Below, in pieces: positions 11,401-19,300 of a stretch of DNA of 60,000 nucleotides (the first letter of the stretch is position 1; each line of letters starts with the position of its first letter). Position numbers and translations under genes: made by a program. The notes below the pieces were generated by a model. That model was not told the origin of the DNA and did not search any database. It saw only the letters and a program-made list of their open reading frames with translations. The DNA lies in the NCBI RefSeq assembly GCF_000003815.2, contig NC_049987.1, positions 9,009,100-9,069,099 of the forward strand, in the 5' to 3' direction. Source of the stretch: Branchiostoma floridae (lineage: Eukaryota; Chordata; Leptocardii; Amphioxiformes; Branchiostomatidae).

Positions 11401-13266
11401 ACGGCATAATTCCAAAGATATTCATTCGTGCTGTCTATGACTATCGTTTGATCGTTTGCGACAGTCACGGACAGAACACTCGTCAAATATAATGTCTACA
11501 TTTGCTTAGCCGCAGGAATAGAGCTACAAAACACGTTGTACGTTAGACTCTTTTTTGTTGTTGTATGACTAGGATGGGAAATTACATATTAATCATGTAG
11601 TCATATCTTCATATATACTTGAGTAATCATGTCACGTTGCATTTGCATCATGTAAGATGCAGTTCATAAATATGAAGGATGCTATACTATTCACAGATCG
11701 TCAACATCAAAAACGTTCATGCAAGTTTCGTTAACTCACAGTACGACGGGCAGCCCTTGGGCGATCTTGCTCTCGCCAGTACCGGACACCCCAGAACGGG
11801 ATCGGGCCGTTGAAGTTCGGGATCTTCTCCCATTGCATCGTCACACTGTTGTTCGTTTGTCTTATGATTTCCAAGTTCCTTGGGTAATCTGGCACTGAAA
11901 GGATATTACGAATTAGGTACTCTGTTGGAAAGGATTGTAGAGTTTGATTTATCGATGATCAACATATAAACGTTAAGCACTACCAGGTGTGGATCATCAA
12001 TGCAAAGTCTAGATATTCTGAGTGTGTACGATTCAAGGGAAGGGATGATAATGGCATGGTGTTGGGCATGGAGTGTTGTGTGTCGTTTATATTCAAACCA
12101 AATTCACTCACGGTCATGCATCTGCTAGAGAGAGACGATTTGGTTTTCTACTCCATTGAGTATACTCACGGCCTGAAGACGAATAGGCGATCCACGTGGC
12201 CTCCGGTCCAACACTGTAGTTATTGTACGCCGCGATCTTACACTCGTACGGAACGTTGACGGGTGCTGGAGGCTGGGTGTGCGCGTAGGCTGCTGCCTCA
12301 GGGTTGTCGATGTACACCACCCGGTACTTGTCCCCGGTACCCTGTCGACGGTACCGTACACGGTATCCGACCGTGATATCTCCCCAGTCTGATTCTTGGA
12401 GTGGCTACAGGAGAGCGTCAAGACACAACCGTACTTTTGTTAGCATCCTGACCTGCATTTTTCAAGCTGATTAAGATTCATAACTGATTCATAAAATATT
12501 TGTTCTCTCAAGGTGCAAACAAGATTGGTCTCAAATTTGGTATCATAAATAAAGCTATCATTGTATTTCAGCTTTAAAGTAAAAAGATGATACTAACGCT
12601 TTATTGTACGAGCAGTACTACCGAACCATTTTACCATTACCAGGTACGTATACGATCAGTGTCACGTACCTCCCAGCTCATCAGCACATCTCCTGCCATA
12701 CCATTGCCGTAACCAAGCTTCCCTGGAGCTCGAGGTGGGGCTGTGATTTAAAACAGTTTTAAGAATTTTTCTTATATTTCTCGTCAATGTTATTGTTCCT
12801 AGCGTTCAAACTTTTATTACAGTTCACCACAAAAATTCTAACAAAACAAACAGTAATTACGAAGACGGCCTATGGTAGATAATACTTAGTAGAGAAACGA
12901 CAAAATGATATATATACAAATTCATCAAAGTGTAGGCATAGCCGTTTTTGATATCCAAAAGTCTCTGTCACCGTGCTGCATATAAAACAAAGTTAATGTT
13001 TACTACAATCATACCTCCTGGCAAAGTCCTGTTTCTCTCGGTCGGCCAGCTCGGCTCACCCATTCCGTACAAGTTCATACACATAACCCGGAAGCTGTAC
13101 TCGGTAAACGGCTTCAGATTGTTCAGGTTGAGTAGCTTAGACCCACCGCGTCCATCTAATGAAAAATAATATTTCTCAAAAGTAAAACACATTTTGAAGA
13201 GCGAAACTTCTACATTTTAGCTCACCTACAGTCAGGTATATTATTAATTACCTTTTGTTGCATCAC

Positions 13267-13328
<62 letters not shown>

Positions 13329-16300
13329 CTAATATTAACTTTCTCATGGGACATACCATGTCATCACTGGCAGAGACATTGATATATAAAGAGATCTAAA
13401 TTCCAGAGGGCTCCGTTTTGTGTGAGAATATCGTGACTGTGACAGTTGTTTTGTATGGAAATCTCACGTACAGACCAACACATCTGGCATTGCACCGAGC
13501 TTCAGGCGTCCCGTATACCTAGTGTTCGAATATCATGTACTCACTTCTGAGGGAATTTGGTGATCCCCTCCAAACCTGGGTCCACAGTCTGTCAGTGAAG
13601 AAAATGTCATCGAACTCTGTCTGCGCCTCCACCACATACTCCTTACAGCTGTCTCCATTGGTGTTGGCTTGAGTGAAGCGGAGAGTAGCGGTGTTGGACC
13701 CCACATTCTCAAACTTCACTCCAACTGGCGCTTCGCTCACACCTTCAGGTGGAAAAATGTTGGGGATGGTTAAAACGGTGAAGATCCTGACACATTCATT
13801 TGTTCTAGATTGTGGACCTCAAGTCCAGATTCAAGTCCAGAAAGAGCTTCATGACCATACAGAGTCTGAACCCTAGGGAGACTGCCAAACACAGAGTAGA
13901 TTGCCGGAAAGCTTCCGACACTCTTAAATCAAATGAAGCTCTCCAGTCCCCTTGTGAGTCAATTCTTCATGGCACTCACCTACCCAGAAGGGAATGGGTG
14001 GGCCCGAACAGAGCAAGGTGCGGAGTAGGTAGGACCAGAGACAACCTACTAAAATGGGGACGGGTGAACTCAGCTGAGTGTCGTTCTGGTCACTCTACCC
14101 AAACTGTGGGACATATTATACAGGGCTGCGTATTAGGCCCCAGCATTTTCAACCAGGACCTGCTATAAGCTAATGCGAAGGCAGTGCCTGGCTGCGATAT
14201 AGTGATGATGATGATGGGGGACCTATAGATCTATGGATACGGACCTGGTTTGAATGTAAGAAAGTTCAAAATTCATGCTCGATCTTACCTTTGATCCGCA
14301 CTCTGGCTGTTGCAGTCTGTTCATCGACAGAAGTGTCCAGTGCGCAGGTGTACACACCATCGTGCATCATGACGTTTGCGTTCTTGATGATCAGTTCTCC
14401 TTTAGGCCCCTATAAGATGGATTCAAGGACGAAAATAAATCAATTTGCAGAACAAGTCAATTCTTCTTCTTCAGGATAGGTGACCAACATCGACGAGCCG
14501 ATTAATCTGTCATACTAGTACTGTTGTGTCGGGTCACTGATAAGTACTTGAACATGTGGTAGTTTTGTCGTGATCATAAGGTATGCTGAAAGTAGTCAAT
14601 TCAGATGAGCCATCTTCTCCCTGAAGGCTGCTATTGACGGTACGGTTACTGCCTCTGTAGGAAAAGAATCCCGTTCTTGGGAAGAAACTCAGTTCTGCAA
14701 CGAGGGGTGACATAGGTCAAGGAATGTAGGTTTCTTGTAAGTCGATTTGGTGTATATGGTTGCACGATGCAATTGCCTTCTAAAGTCGAAAACATTCTAC
14801 TAAGAACTATTCTCTCAAAAGTTCTACCTACCCTCTTGTAGTTGAATGATTCCTTCACAAAGTCGATCTTCCTGCCGTCCACAAACCAGGAGTTGACACT
14901 TTCCAGCAGAGTGTCTATCTGCCCTTCACACGGGATGGTTGTAGTGCTTCCTTGTTCCATGTTGACATCTTTTGGTCCACGGCCTTGTACAATACGCGAT
15001 TTCTCTGAACCAATGAAATAGAAATGTCTAGGCAAGCATACTTTTGTTTGGATGTCATATCATAATTCTAATCTTTATTCTTTTATTTTTCAATTATAGC
15101 ACTTTGCTGATTCAACTGAGCTGGAACTTTAGTTTAAATATAAAACTGACATGAAAGCAATTATGATAGAAGCTTTATTGACATCACAAAAAAGTACAGT
15201 CACTTTTATATGGTTAACTATAAACTACAACAAGCAAAGAGAGAAAGAATACAGAATATATCTTACAATTCTACTAATTAAACAGTATAAGATAATATGA
15301 TTCTACTAATTAGACAATAAAGGATAATAAGGAAAACCCTCTATACAATCAGGTGGGGCTAAATGTGTCACTATCTTTTCTAATCACAAAGTCTAAAGCA
15401 ATCAATCATGTGCTCTATGCTGCCATGCGTGTGGAGTTAATTTCATTATTTGGCATTAGACATGTTAGCTTTACTTGCTTATAGAGATATTCCAACCATA
15501 AAGTTTTGGAAACTGTGTTAAAGGAATACTTCAACATACGTGCAATGTATAGTCTCCCTGCTGTGTCCACACTGCCCAGGACGTTTTGAATTCTGAAGCT
15601 GTAACTTCCTCCATCTTCTGGGCTGAGGTTTCTGATGACCAGATGACCTTTCTTTGTCACGTTGTACCTGTTTTTTAACAATAAGAACAACAGCAATAAG
15701 GAGATCATGGTTCTAGGTACACATCGACAGCTAAATGCATTTTAGGTAGTACTAAAAAGAGCAGTTGTTACTCAAGCAACTGGAGATGATTTTGGAAACG
15801 GTCAGTGTCCCTGGACCACAGTGTCACTGACGAAAGATAGTGGATGCTACCTGAAACGTCTGATCGTTTCTAAGATCATTACCAGTTGCTTGAGTAACTG
15901 CTTTTTGGCATATCTTATTACCTGGACGTCTAACCTTCGTCGACTTGTTGTGGGTAATGTGTCAAAGGTGAAGATTTAAACAAAACACGTCCGTTAATTG
16001 TTATGTAAACCGACCGACGGAGATTGGACATGAATGAAGCGAGGTTGACTCGAATCAGAATTGTCAACAAGTTAGGGGTACGGGTCAACTTAGGGGTTAA
16101 GGAGCCTGCATAGATGATATAAAACTTTTTTCTTTGTTCCCAACAGAAAACTTTTCAGTACCTTACCGGAATAATGATGCAGAGGATAGAATACCTTGAA
16201 CTTGTTTTGGTGACAACTCCCTCTGGTGTCCTAGTTACGATCACTTCCCCCTGTTTGATCCACTCCATTGTAGGAACCGGAAGTCCCTCAAAAGTTACAG

Positions 16301-19300
16301 TCATGGTGATGGTGGATCCTTCCATCCCGTTCTGCTGGCTGATCGGGATTACGATGTTTGGTGCTGTAAAACAGGAAACTCTCATGAAAGAAATGTTGTG
16401 CATCAACGAATTCAGATTTCTCCAATCTTTTCATCCGAGAACAGCATGCTGACCATTATAAAACAAGAAACAACTGTGCAATAGCCTTCTTTTTGTACAA
16501 AGAACTTTGGTATCATTCACCGCGCTTTCGTTTAAGTAGTCAAAGTGGCGGTGTTGATGTAACAAGAGTTATACTTACGTTTAGACAGTAATCGAATTTC
16601 GGCAGTGCCTGCTCCCTGTTCGTTTGTGATGATGCACCGGTAACTGCAAGTGAGATGATACTGTGTTAAGCGCATGAAATATCATCAAAAATAATATTCA
16701 AGTATAGACAACCAAAGGATCATTACAAATTTTAGAATTGACAACAGAGCAGTATCTTAGGGTGTAGGACAATTCTCTTACACAACCAGTACATTATGTA
16801 CTTACATTTGCTTACATTTCGATGTATCTCAGACGCCTTCCACAGAGCTTTTAACTGGAGTTCTGCTTCTCGCCGCTATGTGAAGCTGATGTTGGTGGTG
16901 CTTTTGCGCCGAGAACACAATCCCAAACGTGGCTACACATAGCGGCGAGAAGCAGAACTCCAGTTGGAAGCTCTGAGAAAGGTGTCTGAGATACATCGAA
17001 ACGTAAGCCAATGTAATTACCTACTGGTTGTGTATAAGAATTCTCCTATATTCTACCAACCTGATGAAATCCTATTTTCTGGAGATCATTATCTTACCTC
17101 CCCTTGTCATTCAGGTCCATGTTCTTGACTGTAAGCTTGTCGGTAGATACGACGTACTTTATGTTATCAGTCACTATCTTGTCCCTTCCAAAGTACCAAC
17201 TGTACACGAGGGGTTCACTTCCCGTCGCTTCACATGACATAGTCACACTGCCTCCAATGACGAGTGGCTTTTTCGAAAAAGGTACTTTGGGCGATGGTGA
17301 GGCTGTGGAGCGCATGACAATAATAATCATCAAAGTAACTCCAATATCCACGCGTGTTTGATTGTATAGCAGGCGCAGATGCGAAAAACTACGCATAGCT
17401 AAACGATTACAAATTAATTGTTAAGATACATTCAAATAATGATAATAAGATAGCAAGTTCTTTTGTTACTGATATATCGTTATGTATATAACAGTCAACC
17501 TACATTATTGATCCATCTCTGAAATTTAATCAACTCTAATTTTTTTTTGCAATTCATTCAACAATGTCGACTATGGCATGTTGATAGTTATACGTGATTG
17601 CGATGTTTTGATGTTCTGTAGAGGCAGCGAAGAGGGGTCAGAAGGTCATCCCATATGTTATGATCACGGTTTGCGTGGTTGTGTCGTAAATTCTCCCGCT
17701 TTAGTACTCAAAGTACACTTTAGAGGCCGAACAACCATACCAATATTATATGAGTAAAACTCAGGCAGGTGATTTTGACAGCCCTTTTCTAGCATGATTC
17801 CCATTGTTAAGAATAGACAGCCTAAATACGGAACTTAACGCTAAGACTTTGACATTATTTTTTTCTTACATCTAACTTCGATCAGGGCCTCGTGTGAGAC
17901 GGATCCCTTGCGGTTGCTGGCGGTACACTCGAAGATTCCCCCGTCTGCTTCGCTGATCTCTGGGATAATGAGCGCGTGGGAGAGGTAGTTGAACCGGGCT
18001 TTGGATGGAAACTCGATTTCTACACCGCCTTCCCTGGCTGGCCTGTCCAGTCGTCTCCACTTGATGTTTGATTCAGGGCTGAAAATAGGCAAAAATGGGC
18101 TATGATATCCTTCTAGGGTCCTTCTATAATACCCCCCTTCCACTAGGACGGCGCTCTCACCGCGCTCTCTCTGCGACCTAAATCTTGACATATCCCTCAA
18201 TTGTATGGAAAAGAAACGAATCTCTTTAAACTTTGTGTGTTTTGTTGTCCTCTCAGTCACACTTTTACGTTTTGCATAATATACTGAAAGTGAAGGTTAC
18301 CGTGACATGCCCTATTTAGGTCGCAGTGAGAGCGCAGCGCGATCGCCGTCTAGTGGAAACTGTGCATGTGCAGCGAGTTGCACTGTGGGTAATACATCAA
18401 AGATGAATGCTTCGGTCAATGCTTCATAAATGTCCAGTTGTATTTTGTTTATTTCCCAGGGGCCTTCAGCTTTGACATATTTCCCAAAACGCAATTCGTT
18501 GCGTATACAAATGAAAGGGTGAAATCGTCGTTGGAACTGGTCAAGGCGTTAGATTATGAGAACATTTACAGGATAATGACAATCAAAACCATAACAACTT
18601 ACTATGTAACAATGAACGAATGTTTTTCAACGTATCGCCCATATCACATAGGCTTACAGGACACCGAAACAAGGAAAAACATAACAGAAAGTCAAGTGTT
18701 ATAGAACATAATTAATAAATAGTTATAAATCAAGATCCAATCAGAAATGCTAATGATGGCAACAGAGTTGGTGTTCAACACAATTAATGATATTACTTCG
18801 CCGTACACAAAATCAACTGAATGTAAAGTAAACCTGTAATTGTAACAGGAAAAGAGAAGAACCAACAAAAACTATAACAATTACGGCCCACAAGTATAAC
18901 AATTACTCACTATGCGTCATCGAAGCACTCCAACTCTGCACTCAAGTACCCTGCCATTGGTTGGATATCCTCTGGTGCGAGAATGATGACCGGTTCTCTA
19001 TCCTGTATAGCTGTTGGGATAATTAAAAAAAAATTCTTCTACATCTTACCCTTATTTCACTGGTTTGCTCCGCATGGCTTACGTATATAAGGAGATTTTG
19101 CTTTATATTTAGACGTGACAATTCCCACAATGCAAATACATAAAAGACTTTGTTATCAGAAAAGACACTAAAACTCATAGCGCCACCTAGATATTATAAA
19201 TCTACTATCTTTATTGCTTAGGAAGATATTTAAGAAAATATCTAAATCTTTTACCCTTTCTGTTGTGTAGTTTGTAGTAATCATACGTTTACGCTTTACT

